Positions 13,901 to 30,000 of a DNA stretch of 64,000 nucleotides are shown piece by piece. The DNA is from Membranipora membranacea (lineage: Eukaryota; Bryozoa; Gymnolaemata; Cheilostomatida; Membraniporidae): the NCBI GenBank assembly GCA_914767715.1, contig OU612068.1, positions 2,480,001 through 2,544,000 of the forward strand, read 5' to 3'. The stretch's first letter is position 1, and each line of letters begins with the position of its first letter. Both the position numbers and the translations under genes were made by a program. The notes under the pieces were generated by a model, which saw only the letters and a program-made list of their open reading frames with translations, ran no database searches and had not been told where the DNA came from.

Positions 13901-14470
13901 TAACGATGAAGCTTTACATCATCGTCACAATTCATTTATAATCAATGATATCGAATGTAAAGATTGCGCCACAATCGTATTCATGATGTTTTAGTCTACT
14001 GAGTCATGCCATGATAAGGCTGATTTTAGATAGGAAAGGGGTGTTTGATTGTCGTTTAGCCTTCACCTTTCATCCCACAATCTAAAACTCGAATATCAAG
14101 CCATACCCTACCCTCATGGACTCAACGATGTGATACCCTCATAGTGCTGTTTAGAAGTGGCAGGCTATTCACGATAAGAACCAACCCTTACAGGGCAGCC
14201 TAGATTTGATTCTTGTTAGGGAGACTTTCTAAGTTAACATGGGTTGGGTCCTTGTCAATCATGTAATACACTCCAGTGTATGATACTTGACTTGGTATGG
14301 ATCTTACAGATTGGGCGCATGACACTCCTGTCATAAATCAGTATCATCTATGTAATTTGTTACCCATGACCACCAACTTCTCTCTTTGCTTCTGAGGAAA
14401 CTCAAATCATCTAGAATAGACAGGACGAAAAATGATTTGGCAGTCGCAACACATCCTGGCACATTTTCTA
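10903..14470. other. Intergenic or intronic, no confident gene
   Basis: I see no protein domain. A possible short plus-strand exon (12014-12055) has a good TTTCTTTCTATAG acceptor but no partner. Poly-C tracts occur at 13029-13037 and 13063-13072. Several ORFs of 60-90 residues are present by chance on both strands. Confidence 0.4.
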
Positions 14471-14764
14471 ACGATTCTCTCCTGGGCCCACTGGTTGGTG
14501 TTGGTACAAACAAAGTCCATCCATCATTGCATGTTTCTTTTCATAACAATGTGTTCAGTTTTTCAACTGAGGTAGAATCCGGTTGGTTCAGTGCCAACAT
14601 TTTCCTGTGTATTACTCCATACATATTTTATCGATGGCCCATAATTCTCGGTTACCTATCATAACCTCTAATTATTTTGCCAGATGCAATTCACTGGCAT
14701 TTCAAATTTCTCTCAATTTGTCTTTTAGATGTGCACTTTATCTCCCGTTCTCTGCGCTATTATC
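14471..14764. repeat. Duplicated 294-bp block, copy 1
   Basis: This block recurs at 15692-15985 with no difference I could see. In this copy it sits upstream of the truncated ubiquitin promoter. In the other copy it is fused directly to ubiquitin codon 52. It marks the ends of the tandem duplication that made the ubiquitin fragment. Confidence 0.9.
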
Positions 14765-14774
14765 TCTCTCTTGA

Positions 14775-15885
<1,111 letters not shown>

Positions 15886-15985
15886 CCTCTAATTATTTTG
15901 CCAGATGCAATTCACTGGCATTTCAAATTTCTCTCAATTTGTCTTTTAGATGTGCACTTTATCTCCCGTTCTCTGCGCTATTATC

Positions 15986-17237
15986 ATATTATGGACAAAG
16001 GCCGGAGACAGTGACATTCAAATAGCAGATGTCCTGATGAATGATGATTATCTCACAGGTCTCAACATACCAGGTCACTCAACAACTGTGTGAGAATCAA
16101 CCCATATAGACAAAGACCTTTGTCTGTTTGAATAACGCAGGTTTGTACCTATCTTAGGTCATTGCTTCAATCTGACCAGCATTAGAACTAAACCACATAA
16201 TAGGTATCAGTGCCCTCAACATGATAGTCTGTTCACCCCCCCCCCCCCACAGTTAGTTATTACAGCAACATCATACAACTAACGCTTAGCTGGCTCAACC
16301 ATTAGATAAGCTATGTATATCCTGTTGGGAGCTTTGGAGGGTTTTGTGAACCTAGGTGACCAATCCGATTTTTTTATCTTAGTCATTGCATCTTGTAAAA
16401 TCTATCAAGATGAGATGTCCATTTGTCACAGCTAGGGTATCTGATGCACTTTGTACATGTATGCGTGTTGGTATACATTTTATCTGGCTGGTACCCTTCA
16501 ACACTGCCCTTTATCAAGGACTTCTAAGAACAGTTCAACTTGAATATGATTTGTGTGTTCCACAGAGAGAATTGATCGTAATGAGTTAGGGAAACCCAAG
16601 TATTCCGGCCATTTTGTCGACTCAGCAAGAAAATCAGTCATGTTTCAAAATGTATAGAAACTTTCCTCGACTGATAATACATGTTGAATTCTGATTGTCC
16701 TATAAATAGTAAATGAGTATACTCAGCTAAATTTATCATGACGTAATTTCGGGGAAAATCTGCGACTGTTCATGCGGTACAATCATCGACTGATTGCGTT
16801 ATCTTAATAATTGACCTGCCTGTGTAGATATCCTGTCATATGACTATGTGATTACAGCGTCATGGCCTCTGTGGATAGATAGGAATTCAAATTTTGTTAT
16901 TGCCTAACCTGATCAATCCCTGTTTACGTAAATACTCAACTGTGATGTGACCTGTGAGATTTATCTGAAGTGATGTTTTTTTGCCCTACTCTGTTTTTGT
17001 ATTTCAAGTGCCAGTTGGTGGTAACAATATTGTAATGTAAGGAGTGGACTATGGATGTCTGTTTTTGCCACTTTCTTTGTTCTCTTTGTTATCATCTTAA
17101 TACAAAATCGGATATGACTGACAAAACAGGAATGAGCAAAGAAGCCCGGGTCCGCAGTTTGGGCGTATCAATCTCTCTAGGACTAAATGGCCAAGGATTC
17201 TGTTTCATTTGTGTCAAATTCGTCTTCGTTCCGGGCT
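15986..17237. other. Single-copy spacer upstream of polyubiquitin
   Basis: This stretch is absent from the upstream duplicate. It holds a poly-C tract near 16237-16249 and chance ORFs of about 70 residues. No gene or element is recognised. Confidence 0.45.
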
Positions 17238-17885
17238 ATCTTGAAGAGACCGGCATTGTTTTGGAGCCAGTGTGAATTTTTTTTTAATAAGAGAGTTTTA
17301 CAACAATGTGTAGAAGTATGTGACCCTGGTCTGTATGCAAAGGCAAATACAGAGGTCTTCTATTAGGATTGATAGTAGTAAAAGCAGTCGGGTGGAGACT
17401 GTGATACAAATATTACACTAACTGGACTACCCATAGATAGATCTCAGTTGACTGGGAAAGCCCAGCTCAAACTTACTTATATGCTTACTCATAGGAGTTT
17501 TAGTTGAAGGCTACTCAAAATTGCATATTCATCTATGATTAATCAATAAACTGTGAGCTCTAATGATGTAACGTTGGGAGAGGAAGCATAATACGGTTGA
17601 TAGGGTATCAAAAAATCCGTATTGACTCTCTTAACATGTGCAAATCTACTTTTGTGAGAAGGTGTAGGTCACTCAAGATGAATGATTTGAAAAAATACAC
17701 AACCGTGTTGCGCTCAGATGTAATCGCTTACTTGGATAAACCCATAATTGCTGTAAAATTGGTTTGTGGAAATCCCCATAACTGGGAGTTTATCTCCCAT
17801 TCAACCAATAGTCATGGTTCAAGTTATTAGTAAACAATAAATATCATGTGACCTAGATTCAACCAATGAAAGCATCTATGCAATA

Positions 17886-17940
17886 CGAACACTCTCGAAT
17901 GATCCCGTAACCCAAGTTGACGTCACAGTTGGTATAAATT
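17886..17940 (+). promoter_or_regulatory. Polyubiquitin core promoter: HSE-like, CRE, TATA
   Basis: There are three spaced elements. The first is GAA-n2-CTC-n2-GAA (17886-17900), a heat-shock element with one mismatch in the middle pentamer. The second is a perfect CRE palindrome TGACGTCA (17918-17925). The third is TATAAATT (17933-17940). Transcription should start about 30 bp after the TATA. A heat-shock-type promoter is usual for polyubiquitin genes. Confidence 0.65.
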
Positions 17941-18023
17941 CAGAAGCTTCCCTACCGCCATCACAACTTGTGACAAAGAACTGGAGCAACAAACAAGCAG
18001 TATATTTTGATCAAACAAACAAG

Positions 18024-18276
18024 GTTTGTAAAAAGATGTTTTCAAATGGTATTCACTCATCTCTCTGATTAGGATTGTATTATTTTGAAGCAATATCCCT
18101 GGAGTTCCTCAGACAAAACGTAGTACAGAAAAATTGTTGAATAAATTCTGTTTTTGTTATTTTCCTTTTTGTCAACCTACTTAGTCTTACTAAAACTGTC
18201 CAACTTTTGTTTGTCTAGAGTAGATCTGTTGATTTCAATTGCTCTCATGCTAAATCATGTATTATTGTTTTGGTAG
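18024..18276 (+). other. Intron in the polyubiquitin 5' UTR (inferred)
   Basis: A CAAG/GTTTGTAA donor at 18024 and a TTATTGTTTTGGTAG acceptor at 18276 flank sequence between the TATA box and the ATG. A leader intron is common in animal polyubiquitin genes. The same two sites are preserved in the truncated copy. Confidence 0.55.
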
Positions 18277-18280
18277 ATAA

Positions 18281-20400
<2,120 letters not shown>

Positions 20401-20722
20401 ATTTATGCCAGCTGTAACTGCTAAAAACTGAAACATTATGTTGTTGTGAGAAGTAAATTTTCACTAACCAGAACTTTTATTTCCGAGCATGACATGCTCA
20501 TTTTTATTTATTGAATTTTTAAATCCGTGATGTCAACTTTTATTTCAGAACGCAAATACAAGCAATCTCATTAATATCCTGTTTTCTTGATTCTCGACCA
20601 ATGATCGAAGTGATAAGTTGGCGGTAAATTGCCATAGACCTAGAATGGTTCCAAGGTTTTTGTTAGTTGGTGAGTTGTCCTGCATCCATCGCCCACAGTT
20701 TTACAGTTTGGTTTACACAATG
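20401..20722. other. Polyubiquitin 3' UTR and spacer
   Basis: The stop is followed by AT-rich sequence. I see no canonical AATAAA in the first 150 bp. No other feature is visible before the MITE at 20723. Confidence 0.4.
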
Positions 20723-21256
20723 GACAGTTTTCTGAGCGCTTATTTATGCCTCAATTCGGAGTTGTCCTCTCTCCAGTTTGATACTTTTAACCCACGCCGC
20801 ATAGGAAAAATCTGCTGAAACAGGGTTATCTTGACAACCGCCTATGTAAGGATAAAAATGATTTTTGATTCATAGTCAGCAGCATCGAAAACCCTGGGAG
20901 ACAGGGTTTCCAAATCATTGGAGGCTTGAATGTCGATAAATCATAATTTTAGTGACAGATCTCATGAAAACTTGTGCCAAATTGTCCGCAAAACAGGCAG
21001 AAAATGCTATAATTGACCAGGGAGAATGGAAGGGACTGAATTGACTATCCAAATACTAAAATGATTTCCGAACTATGTCCATATGAGTTTTCAATGCTGC
21101 AGATTCTGAATCAAAAATAATTTTTTCCTATTATAAGCGGATATCAAGATAACCCTCTTTTCAGCACGTTTTTCTTATGCGGCGTGGGTTAAAAGTACCA
21201 AACTGGAGAGAGGACAACTCCGAACTGAGGCCTAAATCAGAGCTCAGAGAGCTGTC
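20723..21256 (+). mobile_element. MITE family M1, full copy
   Basis: This is a 534-bp element with terminal inverted repeats of about 100 bp. It opens GACAGTTTTCTGAGCGC, and the complement of its end reads GACAGCTCTCTGAGCTC. Both ends carry the same CCTCAATTCGGAGTTGTCC and ACCCACGCCGCATA blocks in opposite orientation. A second copy lies at 61009-61500. No transposase is encoded. The target duplication is not clear. Confidence 0.85.
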
Positions 21257-24200
21257 TATTATGCTAGATAAATTGTCAGCTGAATATGAAATCGAGCAGT
21301 TATTCGCCCATATCAAGCAGTCACTCCCTTTTTGTGATGGGTTGGTTTTGTTTGATAGTGATGGGGAAGTATGGAAGAGGCTTCCGGTACATACAGTTTG
21401 TCCTCAAAGTTACAACAAAATAGGTTTGATGGTATCAAGGAGTTAACTCCTTGATTGGATGGCATTGAAGATCTTTCTAGGATGTTGTTACATCTTACAG
21501 TGCAAGTAGGGTGTGTTAGTGATGTCTCCACTGACTCGCCTATTCTAAAACATTTGGAAATAGGCAGCTAAGGTGTTTTTGCTTGTTTGAATTGCTCTGA
21601 TTATGAGTAGATGTTTTTCATAGCGTGCCATAGAGCAGTGGATGTCGCAGTATCCTCTGTTTAAAGGGCAACCAAGGTTCCAAACAAATTCTCATTGATG
21701 GCCATTGATTAATAGCAGATTGCACCTTCTGCATGGGGAAAAAGACAAAATATAATTCGGATGATTATTCAGCCAGAATTCTTGTGAAACATTTCTTCCA
21801 TCAGGTACTCAAACTCAGCTAAAAGAGAATACCACATAGCAGTTTCCTGTTCCTGTTATTATTTAGCCTGTGCTCTATTATTATTACAGCAAAGTCTTGG
21901 AATCTCCCCTAAACTGAAGTGTTACCCAGCTTAGAGTCAGCAACTACTTTGAGTTTTGCATCGCGTAATGCACAAAGCTGATGCTGCCCAGCACATTATT
22001 TGCTACCCATTAATGTATTGCTGCGAAACCTTGGTTGCCCTTTTAATAATGTTGGCAGTCTTGTTTCAGAGTTGCACCCTCACAAGAGAAGACAACCTCT
22101 TATAACAACCTTGTCCCAAACTCCCTGCTGTAATGTATAAGTTGTCATACCACATTGAATGTGACACGCATGAACATATAAATACATATTTATATGTTTA
22201 TGGTGACATGTGATAATCATTTTCTGCATTAGGTTGAAAGCTGCCTAGCTACTGAGTGTCAGCAGCTCAACAATAACTGGATGATAAGATAATCTATATT
22301 TGATACTAGCATCAATAATGAAGTAAAACTAATTGGCTGACAAGTTTTAAAAATTGAATGCTTGTGGGAACAAAACTGTTTCGATACATGGTGGTTCTGC
22401 TTATGACAAAAATAAAACTGTGTCTACACCCCTCTTGTAACAGTCGTTTAAAACTTGGTATGAATTAAAAAAAAATTCTCCGCTGTTGTTAAATTTCGAT
22501 TGCATATAGAAGCTTCAATATCACAGTTAAAAAGATGCAGCGTGATTTAATGAATTAAGAAGTGAGATGAAAAAAAGTTTTTTTACTGCAGTTGATGGGT
22601 TTGTCAAATTGATTGCGAGAATTTCAAAACGGGTGAAATTTCTCTCTCAGATAATGCAGGGAGAATAAGGATAAAGGTCTTGTAAAGTTTTGATATTTAT
22701 AATGTGGAATCTTTTAAAGGCTCACTGATCATAATTACATCGTTTGTAGAGATTGGTATAAGTCCTGTGACCTCGACATTATTATATTTATATATACTTT
22801 TTATTTTAAATCTACAATCATCTTTAGGAATGTTTTTTATGCAGTGACAGAACAAAAAAAACTTAAGCGGAGAGAAAAAGAAAAAATACACATGTAATAA
22901 TAATCATTAGGATTTAAAGTGCTTTGATAGTTGTTGTTTAAAATGAATAAGTTTGGTTGCTGAGCATATTTGAATTGGTAAAGAGTTAAAAGTTGTAGTG
23001 ATTCTGTGATCGCTGTGATAATGTAATAGATGTTTGTCTCTAAAAAAGGTTTTAGAGCTAGCTGGAATAAATCCTTCCAAAAGGAAGTCAGGTGCCATCA
23101 AATGCAAGATTTGAAAACCAAAAATACAGGTGAAATGACCAGCAAGGAGAGGAAAAGGAATCAGACGAAGAGATGTAAGTAAATCTCTTGTAAATATTTA
23201 AACCAAATTTCGTTTTTTATTTTAGTTCGGTTTAGTTTGTCCTCAACATATGGGTTAGCATTCTCACCTCAACTCACTACCACATTTTAGTTAACGGAAA
23301 TAAGCAAATATTTTTGAATTAAAACCTTATCCCTTTTTTACAAATCATAGGAAACAGATCATAGGTGTTTTATAAATTTTGGTGTCCTATTATGTACAGT
23401 TATAGGATCGAAACTCACAATCTGGAGTGAATAATATGGTCAGATCTCAAATATAATATTATATGTAAAATTCTGACAACGGACTGAAACCAAGTTAACA
23501 GGAAAAACATCTCAACACAAATATATCTGCATTGCATCAGTCTGATATCTGCATTTCACTCAATTTCCATAGCATACAAGCTGGTTAAGGGTTTAGCTTA
23601 TTTAAGTTGAGGTGGCTCTGATCTCTGTTCAATGTTGGCCCTCCTGTCTTAAGTAACCGTGTAATAGCCAGACCACTCTTGGCGCTTCCTGCAGCATCAC
23701 TCGCAGCCCTAACTGACCGGCTAGAAAACCATGTCGTCTTATTCTAAAAAGAACTAGTGTTTGCCTAGATCAAGTGGTAAAAGGTTCACTCCTTGCCTCA
23801 GTCAAGTTTAATTCAATGTATTGTGGTCCGATATCCCTGAAAACATAATAACATTACATTTTGTAGTGTTCGCTCCTCAAACAGATGATAGAACAGTATA
23901 AGCTGATATCTTACACTATAGGTACCATGTAGCTTCTAAATGACGTGTCCAGTAAAAACAATTGCTCCTGGATGTTGACAACATTTTAAGGAGTTGAGAG
24001 TGTCTGATTTCTTCATCATTGTTTCAGCAACAATTACGCAGTAAGCCATTTGTTGAAGATGTATGGAAATGTGTTTGAAGTCACCAGCGTAGATGGTAAG
24101 AGAGGCTTTTTTCCAGTCAAGAGTCTGTGACAGCTGAGAAAAGAGAATTATGGAGAGTTTAGGTAGTTTCTGATCTTCAGTCTTGGAGCTATGTCCTCCC

Positions 24201-24403
24201 AACAGCTTTATGAGTGCTAAAACAAGTGTTTTGAATTTGTTTTGTAATTATCATCAACAGCAAACAGGTGTATTGAAGACAGGCTGACTTAGGAGCTTAG
24301 CCTTGGGTTCCACATTTTGTTTCTAGGAGCTGAGTTGTATATCAAGATTTTGGCATTAATATGGGATCTTACTCTTTGTGCCAACGGTGGCATCTTTTCT
24401 AGG
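21257..24403. other. Intergenic, ubiquitin to mosaic gene
   Basis: Apart from the possible retrotransposon tail at 22907-23107 I recognise no gene. A minus-strand ORF of 88 residues (23936-24202) has no visible domain. Confidence 0.4.
22907..23107 (-). mobile_element. Possible 3' tail of a non-LTR retrotransposon ORF
   Basis: The minus-strand frame ends FNSLPIQICSATKLIHFKQQ, then LSKHFKS and a stop. This resembles the F/LWNSLP...SATS...FK..L...LF pattern that closes many CR1/Jockey-type reverse-transcriptase ORFs. Only the last 45 or so residues fit, and no reverse-transcriptase core is present. A dead 5'-truncated copy is the likely explanation. Confidence 0.35.
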
Positions 24404-24411
24404 GTATAAAA
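24404..24411 (+). promoter_or_regulatory. TATA box of the mosaic gene
   Basis: GTATAAAA lies 58 bp before the first ATG, so transcription would start at about 24435, leaving a leader of about 35 bases. No upstream element stands out. Confidence 0.6.
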
Positions 24412-24468
24412 TGGTGAGATATTCAACATATCAGCCATTACCAGAGTCTCTGCGGTAAAGTTTCAGTC

Positions 24469-27015
24469 ATGGGGCGTCTAACACCGCTACCATCAGCAGT
24501 TGTGTTGTTCTTAATTTTATCCATATCTAGAACTGTGCGCTCTCAACAATGGGAGTCAGCTTTCCAGGCTGCCCCCTCTTCAGGTGAGCTTACTACCTAA
24601 TTAATCTCTGCAGAGAAGGAAAAGTACTCTTAGAGACCAGTTATTTTAAAGAATTACTTTTATATTTTACCCGTTTAAATGTTATGTAAAAATTTTAGTT
24701 ATGGTTTTAAATGCATATTTTCAGGGGGCAGTATAGCCTCCTTGGGTATTATGTCCCTCTTTCAATACTTTATGTAGTTAATTTCCAAAGCTTTTGGTGA
24801 ACACTCAAGTCGATTCCAGGATATCGTCAAAATCAATAATAAATGATGGAGAGGTTTCAGCTTACTATGAAAAATAATAACCATAGACTTAATAATAATA
24901 TTAATTCTAGGGCAATTATGGTTATTATTAAGTCTATGATAACAACTTATTTTGTTTTTTTTCTTCATCACCAATTTTTGTTTGTTTATGAATTTATTTT
25001 AGTAAGTTTTATTTTATTTCAGGATGTGCTGACTCTCTGCCCATATGTGACGCAACTACAGCGGGAGGGACAAACTGCGCTGGGTGAGTAGGCCATTAGA
25101 AGACTAGTGCTGACATAATACTCTCATGTTAACCTATCAAGCTCTGCTAGACGTTTCTTGATTAAGAAATACTGCGAGATTGTTTTTTTATCACTTCTTG
25201 CTGTGGGAATAAGCCCTCGCATGGAGGTCTTGTTCCCAAATTGTTTACTGCTTTAATAAAAGAAAAATGTTAGTGTTCCAGTAAATGCTTTTGCAAAATC
25301 AAAAGAGCAAAGGAACTGAGCAAAGCGACTGGTCAGAATTTCCCTCAGGTCTCAATTTATCAATAAATAGTTCTATTTGACAGACTTACCTTTTGTCTCT
25401 CATATAGCATACTAACATGCGGACTGGCACACAAAATAACAACTCTGGGTGCATATTTTTGTGTTTTTAGAGGTAATATGCAGATGTGTAAGAGAACGTG
25501 TAACAACTGTGGAGAGATCAAAGATCAGTGCATAGACCACTCCTCCATCTGTGAGATCAGAGCCGCCGGATTCTTTAAAAAAGGATTTTGTGGCAAGGAC
25601 GAAAATAAGGAACTCTGTCCTTTCTCATGTGGTGAATGTGTGGCTGCTGAAAAGAGTAAGTAACTCAGGATTTTGTGGAGCCCAACTGAGCTCAACAGAT
25701 TTTAACACTCTTTTACCCACAGATTTTAACGGCTACTGCAGCTTTAGCCCAATATCTAATATCACAGGTAATATCAATAATGCCTTGTATACCTGGATAC
25801 CCGCCTGAGCTAACTTGACTGTTCCACTATATTACCGCGTCCTTCATCGACTTTGCCACTCACTGAATCAATCTAGTTTTCCATCACCATTTACACAAAA
25901 ATGTTAACAATGTTATCAAAGATTATAAATACTCATTGATAAATAGTCATTGATGTTATTATGCTACATGTGATGTTACTGTATACACCACGGTTATATA
26001 GGTCATTCAACAATATTTTAGTTATATACATGGGATGCTTTGTGGATACCAAAGACCGAGATATGTCTGACAGACAAGACGACTCCGACTCGAACAGTAT
26101 CGAGGAGTGTGGATCTAAGTGTATGTCACAAGGTAAGATCACTGTATGAGCAGGTCGGGTGGGCATTGTCCTCCCTGGTATCAGGGTAACACATTAATGC
26201 AATCATGTACCTTGAGCTGTGTGCAGTCTTCCTATGAAAAAATGATGTTCTTCAATTACAGCAAGGCCAGTATTTTCCTCTCACATCCTCAGTTGGTTGC
26301 TGTAGAAGGTACAATTAGGATCTGGGATGATGGCATGTATGGGCGACAAAATTCTTAGGCTCAATATCAAACTCAAATTTAACACGCACATCTCAACAGC
26401 CTTATGACATAACGTCAATGTTCATAAAGATACCTCTCTTTATATTAGTTATTCAGCACATGTTTATTTGTACAGTTCAGCTCTCTGTATCGACTCAATA
26501 AATTAAACTATGATTTTTTGTGCTGTAGGATTTCCGTTCTTCGCCACACAGTATGGTGAGGAGTGTTATTGCGGTACAGAGTACGGTAGGTATGGAGAAG
26601 CGGATGAGGCGGACTGTTATAAACCATGTACAGGTAACCAAGACCAAACATGCGGAGGTGATTGGAGGCAATCTGTCTTCTCAACTGGCTGTAAGTTATA
26701 ATGGAAATTTGAATCTTCAATAGTGCTACTTATGAATTTGTGACATCGATTAACAAGCTAGTATCCCTCAAGGGCTTTGAAAGTTGTTATGAAATTGTTT
26801 TTTAGAATTTCGAATAATAACTTTTCTTCAATTTAAATGAGAATTGGTTATCAGTACACCATGTCACTGACACACTCTATATATTACAGTGGGAGGATGC
26901 TCTGATAAAGTAGAGGGGTGCCGAAATCTTAGGGACCAAGGGAAGTGTGAATCCGACCCTGTCTACATGATTGCTAACTGCAAGAAGACTTGTGATGCCT
27001 GCTTTGTCACGCAAT
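24469..27015 (+). other. Mosaic gene exons 1-7: signal peptide, ShKT x2, WSC, ShKT
   Basis: Exons: 24469-24583, 25023-25083, 25471-25655, 25723-25767, 26022-26132, 26529-26690, 26890-27015. Exon 1 encodes [20 protein letters not shown], a clean signal peptide. Exons 2-3 give a six-Cys ShKT domain (CADSLPIC ... CKRTCNNC) and a second ShKT-like one (CIDHSSIC ... CPFSCGEC). Exon 4 is a 15-residue linker. Exons 5-6 form a WSC domain: [11 protein letters not shown], then [28 protein letters not shown] domains bind carbohydrate in several proteins. Exon 7 is a further ShKT (GCSDKVEGC ... CKKTCDAC). Confidence 0.88.
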
Positions 27016-30000
27016 GTAAGTTGGTGACCAATACAGCGCTATATCACGAACGAGTCAGTATGTTTTTAATATTGGTGCGGGAAGCTCACTTTTCCTTATC
27101 ATTTTCATGATTTTATTTATCTTTTTTTTCATTTACTTAAAAGGATAAGATTCAATATTAGTGATATAGAAGATGGAAAAATAAATTAGATGGAAAAATG
27201 GATGAAGCTTGTGTGTTGATGTTGAGTACCAGTTTATTTGAATAAAAAGATAACTCTTGTGAGATATGTGAACATAATTGTTTTTAATTTTCTGCACCAC
27301 AGGCTGGTACACAATAAAGCCTCACCACCCCAGACAGTATTTTTATTTTGAGCCTCATACCTTCCTGCTTGACATCCGTTTGCTGTCTATTATCATAGCT
27401 AAGCGATGTGATTGTGAGGGAGATCCACATTGCTCCTCGTTTGATGGCCGACTCTCAGACTACCAGGGTCAGTGTATATACACACTAGCCCGTGATAACT
27501 GTGCTAATGGCTTCCCTATCGGAGCTCCATCCTTTGAGGTCTTCGGTGATTTCAAGAGATTCGATCATAAAGGGCAGATGAATTCAATGGTGAAGGAAGT
27601 CTATCTGAGGATCAACGATGCACGGAAACTGGTACGTTTAAGGTTGTATTTCACCGCATGATATGTTGTAAGTACTGTACAAAGATAATCGTATATTTTC
27701 AGTTTTTGGCTCGCTTGTTATTAGTGCTTAGTACCTAAGCTGATATCATATTTATTACCAGGTAATATTCTATGGGCAGAACGGTGAATTAGAGGTAAAT
27801 GGATCACCAGTTGACCTGCCATTTGTGGCTCAAGGTCTTCTGATATACTATCAGGCACCTATGTATGTAAGTATCCTTATAAATCTCGTATTAGACCATC
27901 ATTTTCATACACATTGTGGGGATATTCCACTTCTTATTGTGTATGGATCACCACCTTTGTGGAGGTAGCAAGTTTGCCCTCTGAGTAGTTACATTTGCAG
28001 TTTGAATCTTTAGAGGGATGGGAGCCAAACCGAACCCAACTTATCCCAGGCAACATGACAAAGGTTTTTATATTTTGCGTGACTTTGGTAACAATTCGAT
28101 TTTATTATCAACAATAATACTGACCGATGAAGCAACGGTACAGATAGTATTCAACCAGTTGCCCCACACCCCAAACCCAATAACAATTCACAAGGGATCA
28201 GGTCCAAATGATCAAATTAGGATTGTCATTTTGTTGTTACACTTCCATTTTGTTTGTAGCGAGTTATTGATATGCGTCTCGGTATTCTGGTTGAGCACGG
28301 AGCTGACTGGTTTGAGACTTTCTCTATGAGAGTTCGTGACGGTTACCAGACTAACATGTGTGGTATGTGTGGTGATTATAACGGTAACCCAGACAACGAT
28401 TACACGACTGGACCTCGCTGTGACACCGTCGACGCTCCTGGGTCCATTGTGAGTAAAATACTATATGAGAATTTACGTAAAGGTTGGTACCGTAGACATA
28501 GACTATGGTCAGTACTTTTAGACAGCACCTCTGGTAGCGAGAATCAATCTTTCACTTGTGGTTATCTGTCTATCTGGACAACGTAGACTACTGATATGTG
28601 TTATATTCCATTACATTCCACCAGCTAGCCCATAGCTATACTCCTGCAGCACCCCCTCGGAGATCCGCCCGCCTAGACCTGCCCATACCACCATCCACTC
28701 GAACCGAACTCCGATCGAAGTGTCCGCTCATTTTCTATCATAATGTTTAAAAGACACTCTCGATTCCACTTTTTTGTTTTTATATCCGAAGATCAGTAAT
28801 AGATTTTGAATTATTTTTAAAATCTCTGATCAAATATAAAGCAACTATAAATAAACTATAAATTACTATATCTGTGAGTAGTTTAGTAATGATGAGATAT
28901 TCATTGTCCTTATATCATGTGAGTACATATATATATTTATATAAGTAGGTACTTGATGCACCTGTCGGCTGTTTCTCTAACTGACAGCCTCTCTTCGCCA
29001 TATAATATAGTGTAGTGCTGGAGGGTGATAACCTCTGGGTTCATGTCAATAATACCAGGGATTTCACGTCAATAACCAGAATATGTAGGAAGTGTGACGT
29101 GGCCAATCTCTCTATGTGCCCTACTAGGTTAAGTAAATAGGGATCGGTTTCACTATAATACACACAGTCAGTTATCTGTATAGCAGTTGATCTTCTCGCA
29201 TGTAACCGGAAGGTTAATAATCTGACTCAATCCAATCTAACTTTTATATCACTTCAAACTCAGTAATTGAATCTTATCTAGCCTTATCACAGCGTCCCCA
29301 TTTTTGTTGTTTTTCCTAAACAAAAAACCAACAAAAATCGGGCCGCTGAGATAAGGCTAATTTTACCTGCACACTAGATTTACCTTTCAATATCCAAGGT
29401 CCTATAGTTACCTCTTCTCATCTCATTGTACAGACTGATAACCAAGTGATATTTGGTAACTCGTGGAGGGCCGATGACTTTTTTGACGATGACGTAGATT
29501 GTGATGATAATAAGAAGTGTGTAGTCCCGCCCCCTGAGGAGGAGGCGTGTACTCAGCTCGAGAAGCAGCAGGGAGTGGAGAAGTGCAGTGTCATCAGAAC
29601 ATTCGCACAATCTGACTCAGATGCCCAGGTGAGAGGCTTACACTGAACCATAATATGTCTTCAAATATTTTTTACACAATGAAGATATCTCAACTTGAAA
29701 AGAATTTTATTTTTCACTGTTTAACATTAAATTGAGTTCAAAAGTGCCAACCAGCCCAACAGTTTCCTTGGAACAAGTGAAGCTTTTTGACTCAATTTCT
29801 CTCAATCACTTCCCTAAGAATCCTTGAAAATTTGGTACTTCAGGCCTAGCAGGTCTCTTTTATCTCGGCACTGAACAATCAGATAGTGAGTTTGGTAGTT
29901 TTGAGAGACCCCCTTGTTGGTTTACAAAAACAGCCACATGATTATACTGTTTTAATGTTTCAGGAATGTCTGTCAATGTTAGAGGATAATATGCTGGATA

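Noticed and set aside
27302-27398. Upstream extension of mosaic exon 8 from the acceptor at 27302
   Set aside because: It is phase-compatible but adds a hydrophobic low-quality stretch inside a Cys-rich protein. The acceptor at 27398 begins just before the vWD start.
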